DNA from: Ignavibacteriales bacterium
GTDB taxonomy: Bacteria; Bacteroidota; Ignavibacteria; Ignavibacteriales; Melioribacteraceae
Length of the DNA stretch: 43,557 nucleotides
Direction: 5' to 3'
Assembly: GCA_016929735.1 (NCBI GenBank)
Contig: JAFGID010000185.1
Location: 1-43,557 of the forward strand
The notes under the pieces were generated by a model. The model ran no database searches, was not told the origin of the DNA, and saw only the letters and a list, made by a program, of their open reading frames with translations. The position numbers were made by a program, and so were the translations under genes. Positions within the stretch are counted from its first letter, which is position 1. Each line of letters starts with the position of its first letter. Positions 34,710-42,618 of this stretch are shown here, one piece after another.

Positions 34710-36788
34710 ATGAAAAAGTTAAAAATATTATTGTTGTGTTTTCTCTCTTCTCTTTCACTTTATTCGCAAACGCCAACAATTCGAAGTGTAATTGACCAAG
34801 TTAATCTTGATTCTCTAACTTATTTTGTCGAGCAATTATCCGGGGAGGTACCAGTAGTAATCAATGGAACACTTGACACAATAGTTTCACGGCATAAATT
34901 TCAAACAGGCAATGATAAAGCCGCTGATCTTATCAAACAAAAATTACAAAGTTATGGCTTAAATGTTTATGACCAGATATTCAGTGCTACAGGTAGAAAT
35001 GTTTATGCTGTTCAAACAGGAACGAAATATCCCAATCAAAAATATATCATTTGTGCTCATTACGATGATATGCCTTCCGGACCAATTGCCCCCGGAGCAG
35101 ATGATAATGCTAGCGGAACTGCGGCAGTATTAGAAGCAGCAAGATTATTATCTAATTATACTTTTCCTTATACAATAGTTTATGCCTTATGGGATGAGGA
35201 AGAACAAGGATTAGTCGGGAGTAAATATTACGCGAATGATGCACGAAATCAAAATGATTCAATACTTGGTGTGATAAATTTAGATATGATTGCTTATGAT
35301 AGTGATAGCAATTACGTAGCAGATATTCATACAAACGAATTTGAGAGTTCCCAAGATTTAATGAATAAGATGATTGATATTAAAAATATATATGAATTAG
35401 ATATAAACTTTAATATAATTGATCCAGGTAAGCCATGGAGCGACCATAAATCGTTTTGGGATAAAAACTATGGTGCAATTTTGTTAATTGAAGACTATAA
35501 TGATTTTAATGAATTTTATCATAAGGTAACTGACAAAATTTCGGAATTTAATATGAATTATTTTCACAAAATGAGCAAACTAGCGATTTCAACATTAGCT
35601 CTATTTGTAGCTGATTATAATATTAAAATTAAACATACACAATTAGCCTCAAGGAGTGATACAAATGATATTCAGATTTCAGCGGTCTTTCTTACAAGTC
35701 TTGACATTGGAACAGGAATTAATTCACCTCGATTATACTACAAAGCTTTTACTAATACGAGCTTAGTAGATTTTAAAGAAATTATTGGACAGATGGTTTC
35801 AGGTGATACTTTGTATAATTTTACTATTCCAGGTCAACCACTTGGAACAACCGTTCAATATTATCTTGCTGCCCAAGATGAGGATTCTGTTTTTGTTACA
35901 ACATTACCAAATGGCGGATATGGTTTTTCGCCTCCTGGTAAAAATCCTCCAAGTAGACTTTATGAATTTTATATAGGACAAAGTCAAATTGTTTTTGAAG
36001 ATAGTCTTAGTAATCTTAATAATTGGATTACAACAGGTGATTGGGGATTAACAACAAGTAAATTTGTTTCAAGTCCATATTCATTGAGTGATTCACCATA
36101 TTCAAATTATCAAAATAACACTAACTCATATTGTGTACTGAAAGATACTATTGATTTGAATATAGAAAATTGTTTTAAGGTGTTGCTCGAATTTAATACA
36201 CAATGGGTTATTGAAGATAATTACGATTACGGACAGATACTTGTTTCGTCGAATGGTGGAAGTTTTTGGATTCCGTTAGAAGGAGAGTACACAAACGAAG
36301 GGACGGTTAATCAAGCATACGAAGAACCGTTATATGATGGTGGTAGATACAATTGGGTTAACGAGAGAATTGATTTGAGTCGTTTTATTGGCCAGAAAAT
36401 AAAATTAAAATTTTTAATTGTTAGTGATGAGACTATAAATTTCGACGGTTGGTATATTGATGATATTAAAGTTACCGCCTATACATCAACTGCTACTGAT
36501 ATTCAAACACAAAATAATATTCCACTATGCTATACTTTAAACCAAAATTATCCCAATCCATTTAATCCATCTACGGTGATCAGTTATCAGTTACCAGTAA
36601 ACAGTATGGTTCAGATAAAAATTTACAATGTACTTGGACAAGAGATTGCAACATTGGTTAATGAAGAAAAACCCGCAGGAAAGCATAAGGTGGAATTTAA
36701 TGCAAGTAATTTATCAAGTGGTGTTTATATTTATCAGATTAGTGTTAATGATTTTATTGATGTAAAAAAAATGATTTTGATGAAGTGA
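34710..36788 (+). CDS. Secreted M28 peptidase with type IX sorting domain
   Basis: A 692-residue enzyme with a signal peptide (ILLLCFLSSLSLYSQ). The M28 zinc peptidase core (about 25-305) carries His117 in CAHYDDMP, Asp131 in GADDNASG, Glu164-Glu165 in WDEEEQGLVGS, the INLDMIAYD aspartate and WSDHKSFW. Residues about 310-430 are an unassigned beta region. A jelly-roll-like module (about 430-590; NYDYGQILVSSNGG, FDGWYIDDIKV) may help substrate binding. The C-terminal type IX sorting domain (about 605-692) reads NYPNPFNPST, VLGQEIATLVNEEKP. It is probably exported like the amylase 27 bases upstream and may share its operon. Confidence 0.93.
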   Translation: MKKLKILLLCFLSSLSLYSQTPTIRSVIDQVNLDSLTYFVEQLSGEVPVVINGTLDTIVSRHKFQTGNDKAADLIKQKLQSYGLNVYDQIFSATGRNVYAVQTGTKYPNQKYIICAHYDDMPSGPIAPGADDNASGTAAVLEAARLLSNYTFPYTIVYALWDEEEQGLVGSKYYANDARNQNDSILGVINLDMIAYDSDSNYVADIHTNEFESSQDLMNKMIDIKNIYELDINFNIIDPGKPWSDHKSFWDKNYGAILLIEDYNDFNEFYHKVTDKISEFNMNYFHKMSKLAISTLALFVADYNIKIKHTQLASRSDTNDIQISAVFLTSLDIGTGINSPRLYYKAFTNTSLVDFKEIIGQMVSGDTLYNFTIPGQPLGTTVQYYLAAQDEDSVFVTTLPNGGYGFSPPGKNPPSRLYEFYIGQSQIVFEDSLSNLNNWITTGDWGLTTSKFVSSPYSLSDSPYSNYQNNTNSYCVLKDTIDLNIENCFKVLLEFNTQWVIEDNYDYGQILVSSNGGSFWIPLEGEYTNEGTVNQAYEEPLYDGGRYNWVNERIDLSRFIGQKIKLKFLIVSDETINFDGWYIDDIKVTAYTSTATDIQTQNNIPLCYTLNQNYPNPFNPSTVISYQLPVNSMVQIKIYNVLGQEIATLVNEEKPAGKHKVEFNASNLSSGVYIYQISVNDFIDVKKMILMK

Positions 36789-36817
36789 TGATTAATTGTT
36801 TAATTGTCAAATTGTTG
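36786..36817. repeat. Degenerate 8-bp tandem repeat between genes
   Basis: Starting at the M28 stop codon, the words TTAATTGT, TTAATTGT, CAAATTGT repeat with an 8-base step of ATTG. The reverse complement of this word (ACAATTAA) also occurs beside the TonB-receptor stop near 19930. The repeat lies before the lipoprotein gene at 36855. A 16-bp palindrome TTATTTTTAAAAATAA follows at 36825-36840. Confidence 0.45.
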
Positions 36818-36854
36818 TGAGTGCTTATTTTTAAAAATAATAATCGGAGGATTT

Positions 36855-37139
36855 ATGAAGAATAAAAATTTATTGTTCTTATTTTCGCTTTTAGTAATTA
36901 TTCTATCAAGTTGTGCAGATGCTGTTGATTTATCAAATTGCGTAACCGATGATGTGTATGGATTTTGGGGTGGGTTATGGCATGGAATTATCGCACCATT
37001 CAGTTTTATCATTTCATTATTTGATTCGGATGTCGTTATGTATGCTTGTAACAATAATGGCGGCTGGTATGATTTAGGATTTGTCCTCGGAGCGGGAATT
37101 CTTTTTGGAGGCAGCTGTAAGGCAAGTTGTAAAAAGTAA
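36855..37139 (+). CDS. Small conserved lipoprotein
   Basis: A 94-residue lipoprotein with lipobox ILSSC (Cys20). The mature part includes VTDDVYGFWGGLWHGIIAPF, then ISLFDSDVVMYACNNNGGWY and a Gly-rich hydrophobic stretch (LGFVLGAGILFGGSC). I recall similar small hypothetical proteins in Bacteroidota, but no function. CGGAGG at 36845-36850 fixes the start at ATG 36855 rather than at an in-frame codon further upstream. The C-terminal CKASCKK adds cysteines that could pair in the periplasm. Confidence 0.75.
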   Translation: MKNKNLLFLFSLLVIILSSCADAVDLSNCVTDDVYGFWGGLWHGIIAPFSFIISLFDSDVVMYACNNNGGWYDLGFVLGAGILFGGSCKASCKK

Positions 37140-37157
37140 AATAATTTAAATTGTTTT

Positions 37158-37188
37158 TTTGATGGCTTATAAATTTTTCATAATTTTG
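37158..37188 (+). promoter_or_regulatory. Predicted Bacteroidota-type promoter of the lipoprotein pair
   Basis: TTTG (37158-37161), 19 bases and TAATTTTG (37181-37188) fit the TTTG-N19-21-TAnnTTTG pattern fully. Transcription would start near 37195 and give a leader of about 36 bases containing the AAAGGAG ribosome binding site before ATG 37231. This places the promoter downstream of the 36855 lipoprotein gene, so the tandem pair can be expressed on its own. Confidence 0.5.
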
Positions 37189-37230
37189 AACACAAAAAAT
37201 TATTTATTAACCAAAAAAAGGAGAACTAAA

Positions 37231-37623
37231 ATGAATTCTTATCTTAAAATGTTGCTCATTGCAATTTTAGCAATGTTATTAGTTGTTGCCTGTGGAGACA
37301 AGAAAGACGCACCCGATATGGATGATGACAAACCAAATGTTGAAAGAGAGGATAAAGATTTGCCAACTAAATTTTCTGGTAGTGGTGAGCTTAAAGAATT
37401 ATTGGAGGAGTATGAGGAAATTATGGACGAATATGTGGAAGTAATGAAATCTAAGGATTATGAAAAAGCATCCGAGTTTGCAGTCAAAGCAAGTGAATGG
37501 GCTCAAAAATGGGAAGTAGCGACTAAAGATATGAATATGACTGAAATCCAAGAATTTTGGGAAGAATTTCAACGATTGAGTGAAAAATATACAGATATTT
37601 TTGCGGAATTTGAGAATCAATAA
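37231..37623 (+). CDS. Acidic helical lipoprotein, copy 1
   Basis: A 130-residue lipoprotein (lipobox VVAC, Cys21). After the lipid anchor comes a short acidic linker (GDKKDAPDMDDDKPNVERED), then a helical domain with LKELLEEYEEIMDEYVEVMK and WAQKWEVATKDMN. The helical part loosely recalls DUF6591-like proteins, but function is unknown. AAAGGAG at 37217-37223 supports ATG 37231. The gene at 37658 is a paralogue of the same length, 34 bases after this stop, and the linker region is almost identical at DNA level. Confidence 0.8.
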   Translation: MNSYLKMLLIAILAMLLVVACGDKKDAPDMDDDKPNVEREDKDLPTKFSGSGELKELLEEYEEIMDEYVEVMKSKDYEKASEFAVKASEWAQKWEVATKDMNMTEIQEFWEEFQRLSEKYTDIFAEFENQ

Positions 37624-37657
37624 CTAAATTGATCTATTTTATTTTTAAGGAGCTAAA

Positions 37658-38050
37658 ATGAAAAATTATTTGAAAATGTTGTTTGTTCTTATTCTTGCTA
37701 TTTTTTTAGTAGTTGCTTGCGGCGATAAGAAAGACGCACCCGATATGGATGATGACAAACCAAATGTTGAAAGAGAGGATAAAGGTTTACCAACTAAATT
37801 TTCTGGTAGTGGTGATTTTAAAGAAATGTTAGAAGAATATGAAGAAATTATGGATAAATATGTTGAAGTACTTAAGTCAAAGGATTATATGAAGGCAGCT
37901 GACCTTGCTGAAAAAACAATGAAATGGGCTGAGAAATGGGAAGAGGCAACAAAAGATCTTGATTGGGAAGAAAACCAAGAACTTTGGAAAGAATTTGAAA
38001 GATTAAGTGAAAAGTATAATAAAGCACTTAGTGAATTTGATTACCAATAA
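37658..38050 (+). CDS. Acidic helical lipoprotein, copy 2
   Basis: A 130-residue paralogue of the preceding gene, with the same lipobox (VVAC, Cys21), the same acidic linker and the same helical layout (FKEMLEEYEEIMDKYVEVLK, WAEKWEEATKDLD). The signal peptide and helical part have diverged, while 58 bases of the linker (37727-37784) match copy 1 (37300-37357) exactly. AAGGAG at 37647-37652 precedes the ATG. It is followed by a strong terminator, so the pair forms a short operon. Function unknown. Confidence 0.8.
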   Translation: MKNYLKMLFVLILAIFLVVACGDKKDAPDMDDDKPNVEREDKGLPTKFSGSGDFKEMLEEYEEIMDKYVEVLKSKDYMKAADLAEKTMKWAEKWEEATKDLDWEENQELWKEFERLSEKYNKALSEFDYQ

Positions 38051-38062
38051 TTAAATTTCAGT

Positions 38063-38090
38063 AAACCACCGTTAAAAGCGGTGGTTTTTT
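38063..38090 (+). terminator. Rho-independent terminator after lipoprotein pair
   Basis: AAACCACCG (38063-38071) pairs with CGGTGGTTT (38079-38087) around a 7-base loop and ends in a T-run. It lies 13 bases after the stop of lipoprotein copy 2. Its right half is repeated immediately downstream. Confidence 0.85.
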
Positions 38091-38131
38091 ATATCAAAAA
38101 ATAAAGCGGTGGTTTTTTTATATCAAAAAAT
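38075..38131. repeat. Tandem duplication of terminator right arm
   Basis: The 28-base unit at 38075-38102 (loop end, right arm, T-run and TATCAAAAAAT) is repeated at 38103-38131 with one extra T. The left arm is present only once, so either copy could close the hairpin. The second copy contains the stop codon (38118-38120) of the convergent membrane-protein gene. Confidence 0.85.
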
Positions 38132-38495
38132 AAAGAATTGAGAAGAATATCGAAAAGAGAAATATCCAAACACCGCATAATTTGATTGTTTCTAAGAATT
38201 TTGTTTTAAATAAATATTTTGCAGCAGGCAAGGTTAATAAAAAACTTAAGATAAGATTTATAAATATAGCTCCTAAAATACCTGATTCGGGAAAATACCT
38301 TGATTCGTTATATTCCCAAAGAATTATTATTACAACAAACACAATCGCGCAAACTAAAACTGCATAGAAATAATTTATTTTCTTTTCTTTTAAAAAGAAT
38401 TTACCGGATAGAATAATTATTAATCCTCCAAGTAATGAACTTAAGAAAATAATTATTCCAAGCAATACGAGACTAACTAAAAGAAATTCACTCAT
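38118..38495 (-). CDS. Hypothetical integral membrane protein
   Basis: A 125-residue, very hydrophobic protein with about four membrane helices (about 5-30, 42-60, 72-90, 105-125) and short charged loops (LKEKKINYF, WEYNESRYFPESG). No family is recognised. It converges on the lipoprotein pair, and its last two codons and stop lie in the duplicated terminator segment. The duplication may therefore have altered its C-terminus. Confidence 0.55.
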   Translation of the reverse strand: MSEFLLVSLVLLGIIIFLSSLLGGLIIILSGKFFLKEKKINYFYAVLVCAIVFVVIIILWEYNESRYFPESGILGAIFINLILSFLLTLPAAKYLFKTKFLETIKLCGVWIFLFSIFFSILYFLI

Positions 38496-38610
38496 AAAAA
38501 TTTTGAAAAATTATAACGTGTGCAAGATATTTAATTATTATCTTTTTTCAAAATTATAAATATTTGTAAATTTAAATTGTAATTAATAATTTTTAATAAT
38601 CGGAGTGAGA

Positions 38611-39930
38611 ATGAAATTAAGAAATTCATTGCTCTGTTCATTGTTCCTATTTATTTCCCTTTTATATGGACAAATGCGAGAGATAGAATTTGAAGAGTTT
38701 ACTCTCGACAATGGTTTGCACGTAATTCTTCATCAGGACAATTCTGTCCCTCTTGTGGCAGTTAATGTTTTATATCATGTTGGTTCAAAAAATGAAAAGC
38801 CCGATAGAACCGGTTTTGCACATTTTTTTGAACATCTTATGTTCGAAGGTTCGGAAAATATTGCTCGTGGCGATTATGCGAAAATCTGTGAAGCTGCAGG
38901 TGGAGCTAATAATGCCGGAACATCCTTTGACCAAACGGTATATTACGAATTGCTGCCTTCAAATCAACTTGAGTTGGGTCTATGGCTTGAATCAGAAAGA
39001 ATGTTACATTTGAAAATTGATGATGTTGGTGTTGAAACACAAAGAAGTGTTGTTAAGGAAGAAAGAAAGCAAAGATATGATAATCAACCGTATGGTTCTT
39101 TGCTAGAGGAAGTTTTTAGTCATGCTTTTAAAGTCCATCCTTATCGTTGGGTACCTATTGGTTCAATTCAATATATAGATGAAGCCAAGCTTGAAGAGTT
39201 TATGGAGTTTTATAAAACCTTTTATGTTCCTAATAACGCTACTTTATCTATAGCTGGTGATATTGATATTGATAAAACAAAAGAATTAGTCGAACTATAT
39301 TTTGGTGATATTCCAAAAGGAAAGAAGAACATTTATAGACCGACAGAAGTTGAACCAGAACAAACAGTAGAAGTACGCGATACCGTTTATGATAATATTC
39401 AACTACCAGCAGTAATACTTGCTTATCACATGCCCAAACAAGGTAGTGAGGATTATTATGCACTAGATATGCTAACAAAGATTTTATCTGGTGGAGAGAG
39501 TGCGAGGTTATATAAAGAATTAGTTGATAAACAACAGCTTGCTCTGCAAGTGGTTTCAATTCCACTAGCATTAGAAGACCCCGGTCTATTTATAGTACTA
39601 GGTCTACCAAATATTGGGATTGACCTATTAAAATTTGAAGATGAAATTAATACCGAATTAGAAAAAGTAAAAACAAATCTAGTCGAAGAAAAAGAATTTC
39701 AAAAAATTAGGAATCAGATTGAGAGCCAATTTATAAGCGGTTATTCGTCAATGGCAGGTATTGCAAGCAGTCTTGCAAATTATCATGTTTTTTATGGCGA
39801 TGCAAATTTAATTAATACAGAGATAGAACGATATATGAAAGTTACTCGAGAGGATTTAAAACGCGTGGCTAATAAATATCTAGTTAAAAATAATCGTGTA
39901 GTTTTACACTATTTACCTAAATTACAATAA
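38611..39930 (+). CDS. M16-family zinc peptidase, catalytic subunit
   Basis: A 439-residue exported M16 (pitrilysin/insulinase-like) peptidase. The signal peptide (LLCSLFLFISLLYGQ) is followed by the active-site domain with the inverted zinc motif HFFEH (His71, Glu74, His75) and a distal glutamate at 150 or 151 in VVKEERKQR. The second M16 domain lies at about 200-420. In this C-terminal domain the usual R...Y substrate-binding pair is not evident. The gene is followed after 38 bases by a second M16-type gene that has this pair but lacks zinc ligands, so the two probably form a heterodimer. GGAG at 38602-38605 sets the start at ATG 38611. Confidence 0.92.
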   Translation: MKLRNSLLCSLFLFISLLYGQMREIEFEEFTLDNGLHVILHQDNSVPLVAVNVLYHVGSKNEKPDRTGFAHFFEHLMFEGSENIARGDYAKICEAAGGANNAGTSFDQTVYYELLPSNQLELGLWLESERMLHLKIDDVGVETQRSVVKEERKQRYDNQPYGSLLEEVFSHAFKVHPYRWVPIGSIQYIDEAKLEEFMEFYKTFYVPNNATLSIAGDIDIDKTKELVELYFGDIPKGKKNIYRPTEVEPEQTVEVRDTVYDNIQLPAVILAYHMPKQGSEDYYALDMLTKILSGGESARLYKELVDKQQLALQVVSIPLALEDPGLFIVLGLPNIGIDLLKFEDEINTELEKVKTNLVEEKEFQKIRNQIESQFISGYSSMAGIASSLANYHVFYGDANLINTEIERYMKVTREDLKRVANKYLVKNNRVVLHYLPKLQ

Positions 39931-39968
39931 TTTAATTGGTAACTTTATATATCAAGGAGAATAATAAA

Positions 39969-42026
39969 ATGAAGAATAAATGTTTTTTGATTTTCGTTTT
40001 TCTGTTCTTATCAATTTCGATTTTTGGACAAATTGATAGGACAAAACAACCTGCACCCGGTCCTGCACCAGAAATAAAAATTGGGGATTATGAATCATTT
40101 CAACTCGACAACGGGATGAAAGTGTTTATCATTGAAGATAATAAGCAACCTACCTTAGGGATTTATCTAATTCAGGATAGAGAACCAATTTTAGAGGGAG
40201 AGTATGCGGGTTATGTTAATATTGCCGGTCAATTGCTTAATAAAGGAACAACCACAAGAACTAAGCAACAACTCGATGAGGAAATTGATTTTATTGGCGG
40301 TTATCTTTACACTCATTCATCAGGTGCTTCAGTTTATGGTTTGGAAAAGCATAGTGAGAAGTTATTTGAATTACTTGCAGACGTTATCCTTAATCCAACT
40401 TTTCCGAAGGAAGAATTAGATAAGTTGAAAAAACAAAGTTTATCACAATTAGCAGTTCAGAAAAATCAACCCGGATATATTGTTCAAAATGTTAGAAAGG
40501 TGGTGATGTATGGGAAAGAACATCCTTATGGTGAGATTATCACTGAAGAAACATGTAATAATATAACAGTTGAAAAATGTAAGGAGTTTTACGAGAAATA
40601 TTTTGCTCCGAATATTTCATTAGTAGCAATTGTAGGTGATATCACTAAAGATAAAGCGAAAGAATTAATGCAAAAATATTTCAGTAGTTGGAAGCAAAAA
40701 GATGTTCCTGAACATGAATATAAAAAAGTAAAAGCACCACTAGTTCGAAAAGTGTGTCTTGTTGATAGACCAAATTCCGTTCAATCAACAATTCGTGTTT
40801 GCCAACCAGTCGAATTAATGGTTGGAAGCGAAGATGCAATTAAATCGAATGTAATGAATGAAATACTCGGTGGTGGATTATTTTCTGCTCGATTTATGCA
40901 AAACATTCGTGAGGATAAGGGATATACCTATGGTGCTTATTCAAGTTTAGCTCCGGATAAATTAATCGGGCATTTTACTGCTTCTTGCGAGACGAGCAAC
41001 GAAACAACCGACAGCGTCATTACTGAAATTTTGAATGAAATGAAAAGGATAAGAGAAGAGAAAGTAACTGAGCAAGAATTGACAATAATAAAAAATTATA
41101 TGAGCGGAAGTTTTGCTCGCTCTCTTGAACAATCTGAGACAATAGCAAATTTTGCTTTGAATATCGAAAGATATAACCTACCAAAAGATTATTATAAAAA
41201 CTATTTAAAGAACCTTGAATCAGTTTCCATTGACGATGTTCAGCAGATGGCAAATAAACATATCAATCCAAATAAAGTTTATGTGGTTGTGGTTGGCAAA
41301 GCAGAGGAAATCGCAGATAAGTTAAAGCAGTTTAGTGTTAGCGGAAAAATTGACTATTATGATATTTACGGCGAGAAAGTCGATTTTTCAGTTAAACCTG
41401 CACCGGAAGGAGTAACAATTGAAACGGTATTAAATAATTACATAAATGCTATGGGTGGAAAGGAAAAATTATTATCAGTTGAAGATGTTACGATTAAAAT
41501 GAGCGCTGAAGTTCAGGGGATGAAAATTACTGTTACCAACTATTCCAAAGTTGAGAATAAAGTTTTAATACTTGTTGACATTGGTGGTATGGGTACAATG
41601 AAAACTGTATTTGATGGGGTGTCAGGAAAGACAAGTGGAATGGGACAAGAAAAGGTTTTTTCAGGTGCTGAATTGGAATATTTAAATATTAAAAATAGAT
41701 TTGATATTCTATTTGAATATGAAAAATATGATGTAAAAAATGAATTGCTTGGTATAGAGAAGATTGATGGTATCGATGCTTATAAAGTTTTAACCACGTA
41801 TCCAGGAAACTTCAAGGAAACGGGATATTATAATTGTGAAACAGGTCTGAAAATTAAAGAAATTACTCTTGAAAGTGAAATTAAATATAATGATTACAAA
41901 GAAGTAAATGGGATACAATATCCCCATAAAATTTCTCAACAAATGGGTCCGACAGTTCTTGATTTACTTGTTGAGTCGATCGAAGTCAACAAAGGTTTGG
42001 ATGATTCATTATTCAAAGTTGAATAA
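39969..42026 (+). CDS. M16-like non-catalytic subunit with extra C-terminal domain
   Basis: A 685-residue exported protein. Residues about 45-460 make two M16 domains. At the position of the zinc motif it reads YVNIAGQLLNKGTTTRTKQQ, without H or E ligands, so it is not itself a peptidase. It keeps NIREDKGYTYGAYSS, the R...Y segment that binds peptide in active M16 pairs. About 200 C-terminal residues (about 485-685) form a separate beta-rich domain (LNNYINAMGGKEKL at its start) resembling LolA-like/DUF4292-type lipoprotein-sorting folds. AAGGAGA at 39954-39960 supports ATG 39969. A terminator follows the stop. Confidence 0.88.
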   Translation: MKNKCFLIFVFLFLSISIFGQIDRTKQPAPGPAPEIKIGDYESFQLDNGMKVFIIEDNKQPTLGIYLIQDREPILEGEYAGYVNIAGQLLNKGTTTRTKQQLDEEIDFIGGYLYTHSSGASVYGLEKHSEKLFELLADVILNPTFPKEELDKLKKQSLSQLAVQKNQPGYIVQNVRKVVMYGKEHPYGEIITEETCNNITVEKCKEFYEKYFAPNISLVAIVGDITKDKAKELMQKYFSSWKQKDVPEHEYKKVKAPLVRKVCLVDRPNSVQSTIRVCQPVELMVGSEDAIKSNVMNEILGGGLFSARFMQNIREDKGYTYGAYSSLAPDKLIGHFTASCETSNETTDSVITEILNEMKRIREEKVTEQELTIIKNYMSGSFARSLEQSETIANFALNIERYNLPKDYYKNYLKNLESVSIDDVQQMANKHINPNKVYVVVVGKAEEIADKLKQFSVSGKIDYYDIYGEKVDFSVKPAPEGVTIETVLNNYINAMGGKEKLLSVEDVTIKMSAEVQGMKITVTNYSKVENKVLILVDIGGMGTMKTVFDGVSGKTSGMGQEKVFSGAELEYLNIKNRFDILFEYEKYDVKNELLGIEKIDGIDAYKVLTTYPGNFKETGYYNCETGLKIKEITLESEIKYNDYKEVNGIQYPHKISQQMGPTVLDLLVESIEVNKGLDDSLFKVE

Positions 42027-42045
42027 ATTATTTTTTATTTAAATT

Positions 42046-42070
42046 GGCGTCCATATCGGACGCCTTTTTT
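42046..42070 (+). terminator. Rho-independent terminator after the M16 pair
   Basis: GGCGTCC (42046-42052) and GGACGCC (42058-42064) pair perfectly around a 5-base loop and run into TTTTTT (42065-42070). It is a textbook terminator 20 bases after the stop at 42026. It also rules out the in-frame TTG at 42044 as the start of the next gene. Confidence 0.92.
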
Positions 42071-42085
42071 ATCAAATGTTTTTTA

Positions 42086-42601
42086 ATGAATATTGACAAT
42101 ATAAATAAAAATTGGTTAGCTTTTTACACAAAGTCAAATCACGAAAAGAAAGTTGCAGAGAAAATTTCTAATAAAAATATTGAAGTATATGTCCCGACAA
42201 TAATCTTACTTCGTCGTTGGAGCGATAGGATAAAAAAAATTAATGTTCCGTTATTCAGAAATTATGTTTTACTTAAGTGCTCAGAGAAAGAAAGATTATA
42301 TGCTATACAAACAGAGGGAGTAGTTAGATGTGTTACATTTCAAGGAAAACCAGCAATTATTCCAAATAAGCAAATTGAGAGTATTAAGAAGATTTTAGAA
42401 GTTGAAAGAGAAAAAATTGAAGTTCAAAACGGTTTCTTAAAGGGTGAAAAGGTAATTATTTCTTCAGGTCCATTTGTAGGTGTCGAGGGTGTAATTTATT
42501 TTAACGAGAAGAATGAAAATAAAATAGCAATTCTCGTGGAAGTATTAAATCGTTCAGTAGTTGTTACCTTACCACCCGAATCAGCTATAAAAGTATTATA
42601 A
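42086..42601 (+). CDS. UpxY-type transcription antiterminator (NusG paralogue)
   Basis: A 171-residue NusG-like protein. The NGN domain (about 8-100) starts with NWLAFYTKSNHEKKVAEKI and includes YVPTIILLRRWSDRIKKINV, then PLFRNYVLLKC. A KOW motif follows near 120-150 (FLKGEKVIISSGPFVGVEGV). The WLAFYTK...HEKKVAE, RRWSDR and PLFRNYV blocks are typical of UpxY/RfaH-like specialised NusG proteins, which promote transcription of long polysaccharide or natural-product operons. ATG 42086 is chosen because the region before it is a terminator. The exonuclease gene follows after 17 bases. The operon that it controls is not visible. Confidence 0.88.
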   Translation: MNIDNINKNWLAFYTKSNHEKKVAEKISNKNIEVYVPTIILLRRWSDRIKKINVPLFRNYVLLKCSEKERLYAIQTEGVVRCVTFQGKPAIIPNKQIESIKKILEVEREKIEVQNGFLKGEKVIISSGPFVGVEGVIYFNEKNENKIAILVEVLNRSVVVTLPPESAIKVL

Positions 42602-42618
42602 AATATTTGAGTTATATT

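Noticed and set aside
42044..42085. Upstream TTG start for the antiterminator
   Set aside because: The codons from 42044 to 42070 lie in a perfect terminator hairpin and T-run, and the family begins near ATG 42086.
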